Assembly: GCA_020636645.1 (NCBI GenBank)
Contig: JACJXO010000003.1
Coordinates: 62,001 to 126,000 of the forward strand
DNA: 64,000 nucleotides
Direction: 5' to 3'
Source: Chitinophagales bacterium
Lineage (GTDB): Bacteria; Bacteroidota; Bacteroidia; Chitinophagales; BACL12
A model generated the notes under the pieces. The model worked only from the letters and a program-made list of their open reading frames with translations. It was not told the origin of the DNA and made no database searches. Shown here in pieces: positions 1-8,468 of the stretch (the stretch's first letter is position 1; every line of letters begins with the position of its first letter). A program made the translations under genes and the position numbers.

Positions 1-844
1 CAAAGCGGTAGGTTTCAAACAGGCTTCTGATCTCCTTTTCCTGATTCGCCTTGGTCCATAAGCCGGCATCTCTGAATTTTTCTTTTTCAGGTATGGCAAC
101 TGCCACGCATACGCCACCCTCAAACACGCTGATGAATACCTGTTTGTTGGCAGCCTCCATAAAACTTACTACCTGATACAGCTGTGAAGGAGAAAACCAT
201 CTGGCAAATGCCTCTTTATCCACATACCAGGCTACCAGATCCTGATGGTCATCTATTTTCCTCCTGATGGATGGATCAGGCTCGGTTTTCAGAAGATCAT
301 GGTGCACCAGCATGAGCGGGTTTGCTATGCCGGTGTGCATGGCATGTACACCAACTATACCTGAAAAATCGGTTCGTTGAAACGGCTTGCCGTCTTCACC
401 TCTTCCCGATGAACGTATATCCATTTCTGCAATTCTGATCTGATCATCACCTACTGCGTGCTCTATCATATTGCGACCACCATATTGCTGCGGATGGTGG
501 ACAATCAAACCCGCTGCCTGCAACTCAGTAAGTTTGATATACCTGTTCAGATCAAAGGATGACGAGGGAAGTAAGAACCGGCCTATACTTCCCTGTATGC
601 GCAGAAAGAATTGCTGCTGATAATACTGGGTGGAGATGCCGAATGTGCGGATGTAGAACATCACAAATAGTACGATCACGAGAATTCCGATCAGCATCCA
701 GGTAATGGCTTCGAAAGTGAAGCCGGCAAACATGACGAAACCGATCACAAAATAATTGGTGATGATGCGCCGCCGAATACGATCCAGGTCGTTCAGGCTT
801 GTCTGAAAAGCGGCCGTATAGAATGCTTCAAACCGTACACTCAT
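1..844 (-). CDS. DUF3137-like membrane protein (partial, runs off window start)
   Basis: The frame opens at ATG 844-842 (MSVRFEAFYTAAF) and stays open to the window edge, about 281 codons without a stop. Two hydrophobic segments lie near residues 30-65, with a large soluble region after them. The layout, and the later stretch around AFARWFSPSQLYQVVSFM, resemble DUF3137 proteins, whose function is unknown. It starts 12 nt after the stop of the LOG-family gene on the same strand, so the two are probably co-transcribed. The family call comes from pattern memory and is moderate; that this is a coding gene is much surer. Confidence 0.6.
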   Translation of the reverse strand, partial: MSVRFEAFYTAAFQTSLNDLDRIRRRIITNYFVIGFVMFAGFTFEAITWMLIGILVIVLFVMFYIRTFGISTQYYQQQFFLRIQGSIGRFLLPSSSFDLNRYIKLTELQAAGLIVHHPQQYGGRNMIEHAVGDDQIRIAEMDIRSSGRGEDGKPFQRTDFSGIVGVHAMHTGIANPLMLVHHDLLKTEPDPSIRRKIDDHQDLVAWYVDKEAFARWFSPSQLYQVVSFMEAANKQVFISVFEGGVCVAVAIPEKEKFRDAGLWTKANQEKEIRSLFETYRF

Positions 845-856
845 AAAGAAGTAGTT

Positions 857-1618
857 TTAAGATGCCTGTCTGAGTGGCTTTTCTCCCAGCCACCTGCGGG
901 GACGAAGACGCCTGACTGTGTAATTCTCTTTCACATAATGCTGAATATGATGGAGGGCTTCATCCGGATCATCGGTCACCTTTAGCAGATACATATCTTT
1001 CGGCGAGATGGTTCCTTCCTGCTGCATGCGTTCCAGCATCTGCATGATATGGCTGTAGTATTCGCTTCCCATCAGTACCACAGGAAAGTTCCTGATCACC
1101 CCGGTCTGGATCAGTGTGAGTGTTTCAAACAGCTCATCCATGGTACCCATGCCTCCCGGCATTACTATGAATCCATAGGAATATTTTACCAGCAGCACCT
1201 TTCTTACAAAGAAATACTTCATCGTGACCCAACGGTGCATGTATGGATTTTCACTTTGCTCGTGGGGCAGAACAATATTGCATCCTACACTGAGTCCGCC
1301 GGTTTCATAGGCACCGCGATTGGCTGCTTCCATGATTCCCGGACCCCCACCTGTAAGAATGGTGAATCCCGCCTTGCTGAGTTTGCCTGCGGTGTCTCTG
1401 GCTGTCTGGTAATGTTTGTGTTCCTCTTTGAATCTGGCAGATCCGAATACAGTGATGCAAGGACCAATGAAATGCAAAGCACGAAAGCCTTTGATGAATT
1501 CACGAAATACATCCCATGCAAACCACAATTCCTGCCAGCGGGTTCTGGGGCCGCCTAAATACAGGTCGTTCTTAGAGGAAAGTTCCAGCTCTGGATAGGC
1601 ACCTGATTGTAAAGTCAT
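857..1618 (-). CDS. LOG family protein (TIGR00730, nucleoside 5'-monophosphate phosphoribohydrolase type)
   Basis: This 253-residue Rossmann-fold protein has both LOG hallmarks: GGGPGIMEAANRGA at residues 90-103 and PGGMGT at 154-159, followed by a glutamate at 162. Family members hydrolyse nucleoside monophosphates, cytokinin ribotides in some organisms, and are often misnamed lysine decarboxylases. The N-terminal extension of about 50 residues before the core matches the longer bacterial subgroup. The start ATG 1618-1616 lies 4 nt after a TATACTTG box, so the mRNA may be leaderless. It is likely the first gene of an operon with the DUF3137-like gene. The physiological substrate is unknown. 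Confidence 0.85.
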   Translation of the reverse strand: MTLQSGAYPELELSSKNDLYLGGPRTRWQELWFAWDVFREFIKGFRALHFIGPCITVFGSARFKEEHKHYQTARDTAGKLSKAGFTILTGGGPGIMEAANRGAYETGGLSVGCNIVLPHEQSENPYMHRWVTMKYFFVRKVLLVKYSYGFIVMPGGMGTMDELFETLTLIQTGVIRNFPVVLMGSEYYSHIMQMLERMQQEGTISPKDMYLLKVTDDPDEALHHIQHYVKENYTVRRLRPRRWLGEKPLRQAS

Positions 1619-1622
1619 ACCA

Positions 1623-1630
1623 CAAGTATA
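1623..1630 (-). promoter_or_regulatory. Candidate -7 element TATACTTG of the LOG gene
   Basis: It matches the Bacteroidota consensus TAnnTTTG at 7 of 8 positions. Four bases separate it from the ATG, the same spacing as between the -7 box and the 5' end of the SRP RNA in this window. I see no clear TTG -33 element. Confidence 0.4.
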
Positions 1631-1696
1631 TCTGTTTCTTCACCGGCCGCGTTACAGTATGGCACGACCTTTGGTTTACAAGGGCAAATGTACGTT

Positions 1697-2245
1697 ATGA
1701 AAAGAGTATTGTTGATCCTGGTCCTGTTTGCCGTTTCAGAAATGGTGCAGGCCCAATTCCTGGACCTGGGAATCAAATCCGGAATTCAATTCAGTAACGA
1801 TGCCGGCAGATTGTCTCAGGCAGAAGTACCGGTTGCAGAAGCAGGCTTCAATACCACTTTTGGCGGCTACCTGCAGATGCATTTCAACCGGCTTTCTGTT
1901 ACACCTGAGTTTCTGTTCAGCAGCACCAGGTTCACCGAGCAAAGTGCCTTTGGCATGGACGATGTGCACCTGTTCAAAAATGACCGGTTTGATCTGCCCC
2001 TCGTGTTTGGCTATGAGTTCTTCGATTTTCTTCGCATAGAAGCAGGCCCCAATTTCTATAATATAAGAGATGATGAATATGAAAAACTATTTCGTATGAG
2101 AAATCTTCAAAAAGAATTTACCCTGGGTGCAGCTATAGATATGGGTAAGCTTACCCTTGGAGCCAGAATGGTAAATGACTTCGGAGATATCTTTCAGATG
2201 GATGCCAACACCTATCAGTTCACTCTCAGTTATGACGTTTTTTAG
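1697..2245 (+). CDS. Outer-membrane beta-barrel protein, PorT-like
   Basis: About 182 residues with a signal peptide (MKRVLLILVLFAVSEMVQAQ) followed by alternating amphipathic strands, typical of small Bacteroidota outer-membrane barrels (GIKSGIQFSN, GAAIDMGKLTLGARM). An in-frame ATG at 1688 would add only MYV; I prefer 1697 because it gives a normal signal peptide. The last 20 nt overlap the 3' end of the convergent acyltransferase gene. Its role is probably structural or transport-related in the outer membrane; no substrate can be inferred. Confidence 0.7.
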   Translation: MKRVLLILVLFAVSEMVQAQFLDLGIKSGIQFSNDAGRLSQAEVPVAEAGFNTTFGGYLQMHFNRLSVTPEFLFSSTRFTEQSAFGMDDVHLFKNDRFDLPLVFGYEFFDFLRIEAGPNFYNIRDDEYEKLFRMRNLQKEFTLGAAIDMGKLTLGARMVNDFGDIFQMDANTYQFTLSYDVF

Positions 2246-3119
2246 GATGTTTACTGTTGGTGGTCAGCTTCCATCGGTTGTGACTCCATAAGTAATGAAT
2301 GGGATCGTTCATGATATCCCGCTCCAGCTTTTTCATGAAGGCGACTGTCAGGTCGCCTTCTTTCATTTCTGCGGGATGCTCGCTCAACAACTCAAACCGG
2401 CAGGCATATTCACCCCGTTTGACAAACCGTGTGCTGGCATAGTAAACCATGAAATCGAAATCACGTGCGATAGACTCCATTCCGGTAACTACAGCTGTTT
2501 CCTGATTCATGAATTGCATGATGCGCTGGCGTTTCGGGTTGGGGCTCTGATCTGCTATAAGCGCCAGAAAATGTTTTTGTTGTGTGTGCGAGAGGAGATA
2601 AGGTATCAGCTGTTTTCTTGGAAGCAACTGCAAACCATATCGAGATCTGGTGCGCACCATCAGGCGGTTGAAGTCAGGATTGCGCAGCGGGGCATAGGGT
2701 GCCATGAGCGGCCTGGCCAGTTGTCTGCTGATAGCACCAGCGCCCCATTCCCAGTTGCCATAATGCCCCAGCACGATCATGATGTTCCTGTTCTGTTGCA
2801 GTGCCTCTGATATCATATCCAGATTGTCAAACCTGAAACGGCTGTAAAGCCTCTCATTACGAATAGAAATGGTCTTGACCGTTTCTACTATGGTATCTGC
2901 AAGGAAGTGATAGAATTTCTTTCGCCACCTGCGCAGGGTCTCTTTGTCCTGTTCCGGGAAAGACCGTCGCAGGTTCTTCCAGACCAGGCGCCTTCTGTAG
3001 CCCATCAGATGATATATGATCACATATAAAATATCACTGAACAGGTACAGGGCTCTCAATGGCAGCGCAGCTACCAGCAGCATGAAAGGGTAGGAGACCC
3101 AGAATGCAATACGTTTCAT
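2226..3119 (-). CDS. LpxL/HtrB-like lysophospholipid acyltransferase
   Basis: This 297-residue protein has an N-terminal membrane segment (residues 5-38) and the HX4E catalytic motif as HYGNWEWG, with H119 and E124. The downstream Asn-Pro-Asp-Phe-Asn and Arg-X-Arg pattern is also typical of LpxL/LpxM acyltransferases. These add secondary acyl chains to lipid A at the inner membrane; some Bacteroidota relatives make other acyl lipids such as aminolipids. It starts 9 nt after the prohibitin gene stop and probably shares its transcript. The exact acceptor lipid is unknown. Confidence 0.85.
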   Translation of the reverse strand: MKRIAFWVSYPFMLLVAALPLRALYLFSDILYVIIYHLMGYRRRLVWKNLRRSFPEQDKETLRRWRKKFYHFLADTIVETVKTISIRNERLYSRFRFDNLDMISEALQQNRNIMIVLGHYGNWEWGAGAISRQLARPLMAPYAPLRNPDFNRLMVRTRSRYGLQLLPRKQLIPYLLSHTQQKHFLALIADQSPNPKRQRIMQFMNQETAVVTGMESIARDFDFMVYYASTRFVKRGEYACRFELLSEHPAEMKEGDLTVAFMKKLERDIMNDPIHYLWSHNRWKLTTNSKHPKKRHN

Positions 3120-3128
3120 CCTCTTTTC

Positions 3129-3962
3129 TTACTTGTCATTGAGGATGATGGGCAACCCGTCACTGTTACCTATCACTACTACTTTGCTGTTAGGTGAGGA
3201 GGCTAATTCCAGGGTAGCCTGAATGCCTTTTTCCTTTAGAATGTTCTCGGTCAGTGAGGCATTCAGGATCTTGTTGGCCTCTGCCTTTCCTTCCGCCTGA
3301 ATACGGATACGTTCTGCCTCCTTCTGTTCTCTTTCCAGTCTGAACTCATATTCCAGCGAAGCCTGCTCCTGGGTGAGTTTGTTCTCGATCGCCTGCTTGA
3401 TGGAAGAAGGCAACGTTATGTCACGCACAAGAACTGCATTTACCTGAACATATTCATTGTCCAGTAAACGGGCTGTTTCTTCAAATATCTCTTTTTGAAT
3501 GGCATCTCTTTTGGTGCTGTAGATCTCTTCCGGTGTATATCTGCCGATCACACTTCGGGTGGCTGAACGCATAGATGGCTTGACTATCCTGTCCAGATAA
3601 TTCTGGCCTTTTTCCTTATGCAGCTTCGGAAGATCCTGGTATTCCGGCTGGTACCAGATAGAAACATCAACCGTGATCTCCAGACCATTTGAAGACAATA
3701 CCGCCATGGTTTCCAGCACTTCCTGCTGTCTGACCTCATAGGTGATCATATTGTTCCAGGGGGCGATGATGTGAAAGCCTTCATCGTAGGTGCGGTTCAC
3801 ATCTACACCACCTGAAAAGGGGCGGAATAGCACACCGGCTTCACCTGCCTTTACAGTAACGGCTACATTGAAGACAAGAATGAGTAATGCGATGATAACA
3901 CCTGCTATGAGTATAACGCTGCGGCCATTCTTTGGCATGCGGGGAGGATTAGGATAAGACAT
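3129..3962 (-). CDS. Prohibitin / SPFH (Band 7) domain membrane protein
   Basis: This 277-residue protein has one N-terminal transmembrane segment (about residues 15-35), an SPFH domain (about 35-200) and a charged helical region rich in Glu, Arg and Ala (about 195-240) that would drive oligomerisation. Prohibitin-like proteins form ring or cage assemblies at the membrane and influence proteases and lipid domains. The gene lies 27 nt past the U-tract of the M49 peptidase terminator and leads into the acyltransferase 9 nt downstream. Confidence 0.87.
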   Translation of the reverse strand: MSYPNPPRMPKNGRSVILIAGVIIALLILVFNVAVTVKAGEAGVLFRPFSGGVDVNRTYDEGFHIIAPWNNMITYEVRQQEVLETMAVLSSNGLEITVDVSIWYQPEYQDLPKLHKEKGQNYLDRIVKPSMRSATRSVIGRYTPEEIYSTKRDAIQKEIFEETARLLDNEYVQVNAVLVRDITLPSSIKQAIENKLTQEQASLEYEFRLEREQKEAERIRIQAEGKAEANKILNASLTENILKEKGIQATLELASSPNSKVVVIGNSDGLPIILNDK

Positions 3963-3983
3963 AAAGTATAAAATTCGTTAAAC

Positions 3984-4010
3984 AAAAAAGGGCCGGATCG
4001 TTCCGGCCCT
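3984..4010 (-). terminator. Intrinsic terminator after the M49 peptidase gene
   Basis: A perfect 9-bp stem (3989-3997 with 4002-4010) encloses a 4-nt loop. On the minus strand it is followed by a run of T residues. It sits 21 nt beyond the peptidase stop and 27 nt before the prohibitin start. Confidence 0.85.
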
Positions 4011-4031
4011 GTAAAGGTAGTTTTTTGATCC

Positions 4032-6047
4032 TCAATTATGTTCCGGCAGGAAGCTGTAACGACGGGCATAGTCCATCATTTGCTTCGTGAAACTTTCCGG
4101 ATATTCCACACGAATATCAGAGATATCGCCATTGGAATCAAATACAGGTATCAGTTTAGGATTGATGAACCCACTGTAAGGAGCACCGGTCAGCTTGGCA
4201 GTGCGCTCCAGTACTTCTTTGTGGAGGTCTTTGTTCACTTTCACTCCATAGTTCTCTACCAGTGCTTTACCGGCGGCATAATCACCCTCTGATTTGATGC
4301 GCTGGATTTCTCGAAGCAACTGGCCAAACAGGTCATGCAGTTTGTCATAATCGTTGATGACAAAATAAGTTTTGCCATCTTTCACTTTCTTTTCAATGAC
4401 CTTTTCTTTCCTGCCTTTCTCATATACCCACTGGGCGATCATCTGCCTGTTTCGCATATGTGATTCTTCTACATTGGCACCCAGTTCGAGCCTCCGCAGC
4501 TGAAGCATCATTCCATTGCGGATATAGCCGTCATATTCAGCCTTTCCCAATTCCAGACTGGGCATCAACCCAAGGTCAACCAGCTTCTGGTCATAGATAT
4601 AATAAAGTGCTACCAGGTCTGCACGTCCTTCTTCCAGGGTGCTGGCATAACTCTTCAACGTTTCTTTCGGGGTGCCCACACCATCGTTGATCTTACCTGA
4701 TGCATGTCCTATCACTTCATGCATGGCGGTGTGCAGTTTGCCAGCCAGCTGTCCGTAATTCTTTGCCCGTTCCAACTCTTCTTTGGTATAGGCAAATTCT
4801 TCCAGCAATCCGGAACCCCCTGCACTGTTGTAGGCTTCTACAATATTACCCAGACTGACGCTCTTAGAACCATGATCTGCACGTATCCAGTTGGCATTTG
4901 GCAGGTTCACACCAATAGGCGTGGAAGGAGAGGCATCGCCTGATTCGCCTGCAACATTCACAACCTTATATGAAACTCCTACTACATTTTTCTTTTTGTG
5001 AGCATCCATGATCGGGCTATTATCTTCAAACCACTGGGCATTGTCAGCCATGACCTTCATTCTGGCACTTGCCTCAAAATCATTGATCTCTACTATAGAC
5101 TCATAAGAACCACGGTATCCAAGCGGATCATTATACACTTCAATGAATGAATTGATGTAATCGATATCACCATCGGTGGCTTCAGTCCATGCAATATTGT
5201 ATGCATCCCAGGTCTTCAGATCACCTGTACGGTAGTAGTCTATCAATAACCTAAGTGCATCTGCCTGGTCCTGATTCTCTGCCACTTCCACAGCTTTACC
5301 TAACCAGTAAATGATCTGCTCAATGGCTGCTCCATACATGCCGTTTTCTGTCCACAAAACTTCCTTAAGACCATTTTCAGTTCTTACGAGCTTGCTGTTC
5401 AATCCGTAACTGACAGGTTTCTTATCTCCTTTATTGATACGCTGAGCATAGAAAGCTTCGGCTTCCTCCTGGGTGATATCAGCATCATAAAAATTCATGG
5501 CAGATGATAACAGCAGGTCCTTTTCCGGATCCAGGCTTACCTTCTTAGGCACCAGGTTGGGATCGAATATGACCTCTGTGATCTCTGGATCAACCCATGT
5601 GTTGGATGACATCATGAGATCTCTGAAATAATCGCGGGAAAATCCAGGCTGGATCTTGTCCATACTGTAATGATGGTGGATCCCGTTACTGAACCAGACC
5701 CGTTTGGTGTAGGTCATGAATGCAGCCCAGTCTTTGCTGGTGCGATCGCCTGTATAGTTGGCAACAATGTGCTCCAGCGCATGACGGATGGTAAGATTGT
5801 AACGACAGTTCTGATCATAAATGATATCACGTCCACTGTAGCCGGCCTCTGTGAGATAATAGACCAGTTTTTTCTGATCCAGACTCAGGTTGTCCCAACC
5901 GGGGATCTCATATCGAAGTACAGAAAGGTCTGCAAAACGGTCGGCCTGCACCTGAAATTTGCCAGGCTCACCGCTATCGGTCTGCTGCTGGGCGAAGAGG
6001 GGCATGGTGCCAACCAGCAGCCAAACCAGCATTCGGAACTTTTTCAT
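4032..6047 (-). CDS. Dipeptidyl-peptidase III family (M49) metallopeptidase
   Basis: This 671-residue protein has a signal peptide (MKKFRMLVWLLVGTMPLFAQ). It carries the M49 zinc motif HEXXGH as HEVIGH, with H443, E444 and H448, and the second family motif EECRAE in the variant EEGRAD, which supplies the third zinc ligand. M49 enzymes remove dipeptides from peptide N-termini; the signal peptide indicates periplasmic or exported action. It appears monocistronic, with a TAACTTTG promoter element upstream and a strong terminator downstream. Such genes are sometimes wrongly named dihydrofolate reductase. Confidence 0.9.
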   Translation of the reverse strand: MKKFRMLVWLLVGTMPLFAQQQTDSGEPGKFQVQADRFADLSVLRYEIPGWDNLSLDQKKLVYYLTEAGYSGRDIIYDQNCRYNLTIRHALEHIVANYTGDRTSKDWAAFMTYTKRVWFSNGIHHHYSMDKIQPGFSRDYFRDLMMSSNTWVDPEITEVIFDPNLVPKKVSLDPEKDLLLSSAMNFYDADITQEEAEAFYAQRINKGDKKPVSYGLNSKLVRTENGLKEVLWTENGMYGAAIEQIIYWLGKAVEVAENQDQADALRLLIDYYRTGDLKTWDAYNIAWTEATDGDIDYINSFIEVYNDPLGYRGSYESIVEINDFEASARMKVMADNAQWFEDNSPIMDAHKKKNVVGVSYKVVNVAGESGDASPSTPIGVNLPNANWIRADHGSKSVSLGNIVEAYNSAGGSGLLEEFAYTKEELERAKNYGQLAGKLHTAMHEVIGHASGKINDGVGTPKETLKSYASTLEEGRADLVALYYIYDQKLVDLGLMPSLELGKAEYDGYIRNGMMLQLRRLELGANVEESHMRNRQMIAQWVYEKGRKEKVIEKKVKDGKTYFVINDYDKLHDLFGQLLREIQRIKSEGDYAAGKALVENYGVKVNKDLHKEVLERTAKLTGAPYSGFINPKLIPVFDSNGDISDIRVEYPESFTKQMMDYARRYSFLPEHN

Positions 6048-6070
6048 GAAAAGATTTTAATGTTTATGAG

Positions 6071-6078
6071 CAAAGTTA
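6071..6078 (-). promoter_or_regulatory. -7 element TAACTTTG of the M49 peptidase gene
   Basis: It matches TAnnTTTG perfectly and lies 23 nt upstream of the ATG, which would give a leader of about 19 nt. No clear -33 TTG is present. Confidence 0.5.
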
Positions 6079-6187
6079 CGTATTCAGGCAGGAATAAGCT
6101 GGTGGCGGACCCTACTTCCGATTAACAATTTGGTAAGATAAAGTTAAGATTGAGGCATCAGGCTAATTACCCAAACTTGTTTCCTTT

Positions 6188-8419
6188 GTGTGCGTGGAAC
6201 CGGCAGGTATTTATATCATATTCCTGGTAGTCCTCTTCATACTTGCCATTTCAGACCTGATAGTCGGAGTTAGCAATGATGCGGTCAATTTCCTGAACTC
6301 AGCCATCGGTGCCAAGGTAGCTTCCCGTAGAACCATTCTGATCGTAGCCGGCCTGGGCATAGCACTGGGTGCCACTTTTTCCAGTGGTATGATGGAAGTG
6401 GCCAGAAAAGGCATCTTCAATCCGCAAATGTTCATGTTCGATGAGATCATGGTCATCTTCGTAGCAGTCATGCTGACAGATATCCTGCTGCTTGACTTCT
6501 TCAATACCTTCGGCCTTCCCACCAGCACAACGGTATCTATTGTATTTGAACTGCTGGGATCGGCAACTGCTATTGCAGCCTACAAGATCGTTACGGAGAA
6601 TGGTTCCTGGTCATCACTGGGTGATTATATCAATCAGGAACAGGCAATATTCATTATATCAGGTATATTCATATCTGTTCTGGTGGCATTCGCAGTGGGT
6701 CTGGTAGTGCAGTACCTGACCCGCCTGATCTTCACATTTGACTATGAAAAGCAGATGCGGAAGTTCGGAGGCATATTCGGTGGCATAGCCATCACCGTCA
6801 TAGTGGATTTCATCCTCCTGAAAGGCGCCAAAGGCACATCATTCATGCCGGCATCTGCAGTTACCTGGATCGAGCAGAATACCATGCTGATCAATGGTGT
6901 GGGATTTATTGTATGGACCATCGTCTGCCAGATAGCCATCGTGGTGTTCCGAATGAATATTCTTCGGTTCATCGTCCTGCTTGGCACGTTCGCACTGGCC
7001 ATGGCTTTTGCCGGTAACGACCTGGTCAATTTCATCGGAGTTCCGATAGCAGGTTTGATCTCCTATCAGCACTGGGCAGGTTCAGGGGTTGCTCCAGATG
7101 CCCTGGGAATGGACTTCCTGGCTACATCGGTCAGAACAGACACCTACCTGCTGGTACTTGCTGGTACCATCATGACCCTTACCCTGATATTCAGCAGAAA
7201 AGCCCGGTCTGTTACCGCTACCAGCGTGGACCTGGGCAGGCAGGGGCTTGGCACTGAAAGGTTCCGGCCTAACTGGCTGTCCAGAATGATTGTTGGCGGC
7301 AGTATCTCACTGGGAAATGCAGGAAGAAGCATCATGCCGGGATCGGTCAACAAGGGCATAGAAAAACGCTTCAGTAATTCAGACGGTTTATCCGGAGGAG
7401 AAAAAGACAAACCTGCTTTCGACCTGGTACGGGCCTCTGTGAATCTTATGGTGGCTGCGGTGCTTATCGCATTCGCCACATCCCTCAAGCTTCCTCTTTC
7501 AACTACCTATGTCAGCTTCATGGTTGCCATGGGAGCTTCCTTATCTGACCGTGCCTGGAACCGCGATTCAGCTGTTTACCGTGTAGCCGGTGTGGTCAAT
7601 GTGATAGGGGGGTGGTTTCTTACTGCTATCGTAGCGTTCTCATGTTCTGCACTCGTGGCGTTGTTCATCATCAACACAGGTGTAATTGGCTTGCTGCTGG
7701 TAGGCGCACTGGTGCTGTTCTTCGTGATCAGAAGCAGCCGGATCCATAAGAAGATGGAAGCCGAAAAAGACGAAAGCTGGGCCGGGATCATAGATGGGAA
7801 CCAGATCGAACTGGACGTACTTAAAACCGAAACTGCCGGATATATCAGGTCAACTTTTAAACTGATCTATGATCTGTATGAAGACCTGATACAAACACTG
7901 GAAGCGGAGAAATCAGGGCATATTGACCGCTACAGAAAAGAACTTAAGAAACTCCGTAAGCAGGTCAGGGATGTACAGACCTCTATGTATGTGCGCCTGC
8001 AAAAGCTGAATACAGGAGGTGACGCCGGCCTGCGCTATGTGGAATTAATGCATGAATTGCAGAATGTGCAGCAGCCCATACAACTCATTGCTACAATGAC
8101 CATTGATCATCTGCGCAATTTCCATCACCCTGTAGCTGAATCTCAGCTTGAAGAACTGGACAAGGTTCGAATAGCCATGCTGGAACACGCCAGGTTATGG
8201 CAGCATGCGCTTGATGAATCAGACCCGGATATTCAGTGGAGTACAGATTCTACCCTGGAACGTATTATTGACGATTGTCTTTCACGTCAGATCGATGCTG
8301 TCAGAACCGGCGAGTCAGGATACCGAAACTCCTTACTGGTCAATTCGCTCCTGCTGGAAAGCAAGAACCTTCGCCTGCATGCTGAGCGTCTGCTGGCTGC
8401 CTACCGCAAAATGAAATAA
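6188..8419 (+). CDS. PiT family inorganic phosphate transporter with C-terminal PhoU-like helical domain
   Basis: The 743-residue protein contains both PiT half-signatures, GVSNDAVNF near the N-terminus and AGNDLVNFIG in the second half, spread over about 12 membrane segments. From about residue 515 it continues into some 220 soluble helical residues that resemble a PhoU-type regulator. PiT carriers import phosphate with H+ or Na+. The start is GTG 6188 or GTG 6194; a 7-of-8 promoter box TTCCTTTG at 6181-6188 lies 5 nt before 6194 and favours that start with a leaderless mRNA. The next gene is an SLC13 anion transporter. Confidence 0.85.
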   Translation: MCVEPAGIYIIFLVVLFILAISDLIVGVSNDAVNFLNSAIGAKVASRRTILIVAGLGIALGATFSSGMMEVARKGIFNPQMFMFDEIMVIFVAVMLTDILLLDFFNTFGLPTSTTVSIVFELLGSATAIAAYKIVTENGSWSSLGDYINQEQAIFIISGIFISVLVAFAVGLVVQYLTRLIFTFDYEKQMRKFGGIFGGIAITVIVDFILLKGAKGTSFMPASAVTWIEQNTMLINGVGFIVWTIVCQIAIVVFRMNILRFIVLLGTFALAMAFAGNDLVNFIGVPIAGLISYQHWAGSGVAPDALGMDFLATSVRTDTYLLVLAGTIMTLTLIFSRKARSVTATSVDLGRQGLGTERFRPNWLSRMIVGGSISLGNAGRSIMPGSVNKGIEKRFSNSDGLSGGEKDKPAFDLVRASVNLMVAAVLIAFATSLKLPLSTTYVSFMVAMGASLSDRAWNRDSAVYRVAGVVNVIGGWFLTAIVAFSCSALVALFIINTGVIGLLLVGALVLFFVIRSSRIHKKMEAEKDESWAGIIDGNQIELDVLKTETAGYIRSTFKLIYDLYEDLIQTLEAEKSGHIDRYRKELKKLRKQVRDVQTSMYVRLQKLNTGGDAGLRYVELMHELQNVQQPIQLIATMTIDHLRNFHHPVAESQLEELDKVRIAMLEHARLWQHALDESDPDIQWSTDSTLERIIDDCLSRQIDAVRTGESGYRNSLLVNSLLLESKNLRLHAERLLAAYRKMK

Positions 8420-8433
8420 ACTTACCAGTTTGC

Positions 8434-8463
8434 TTGTACAGCATTATTAGAGGTGTACATTTG
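8434..8463 (+). promoter_or_regulatory. Promoter of the SLC13 permease: TTG-N19-TACATTTG
   Basis: TTG at 8434-8436 and TACATTTG at 8456-8463 are separated by 19 nt, an excellent fit to the Bacteroidota sigma-A consensus. The ATG at 8469 follows the box after only 5 nt, so transcription probably begins at or beside the start codon. Confidence 0.7.
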
Positions 8464-8468
8464 CGCCC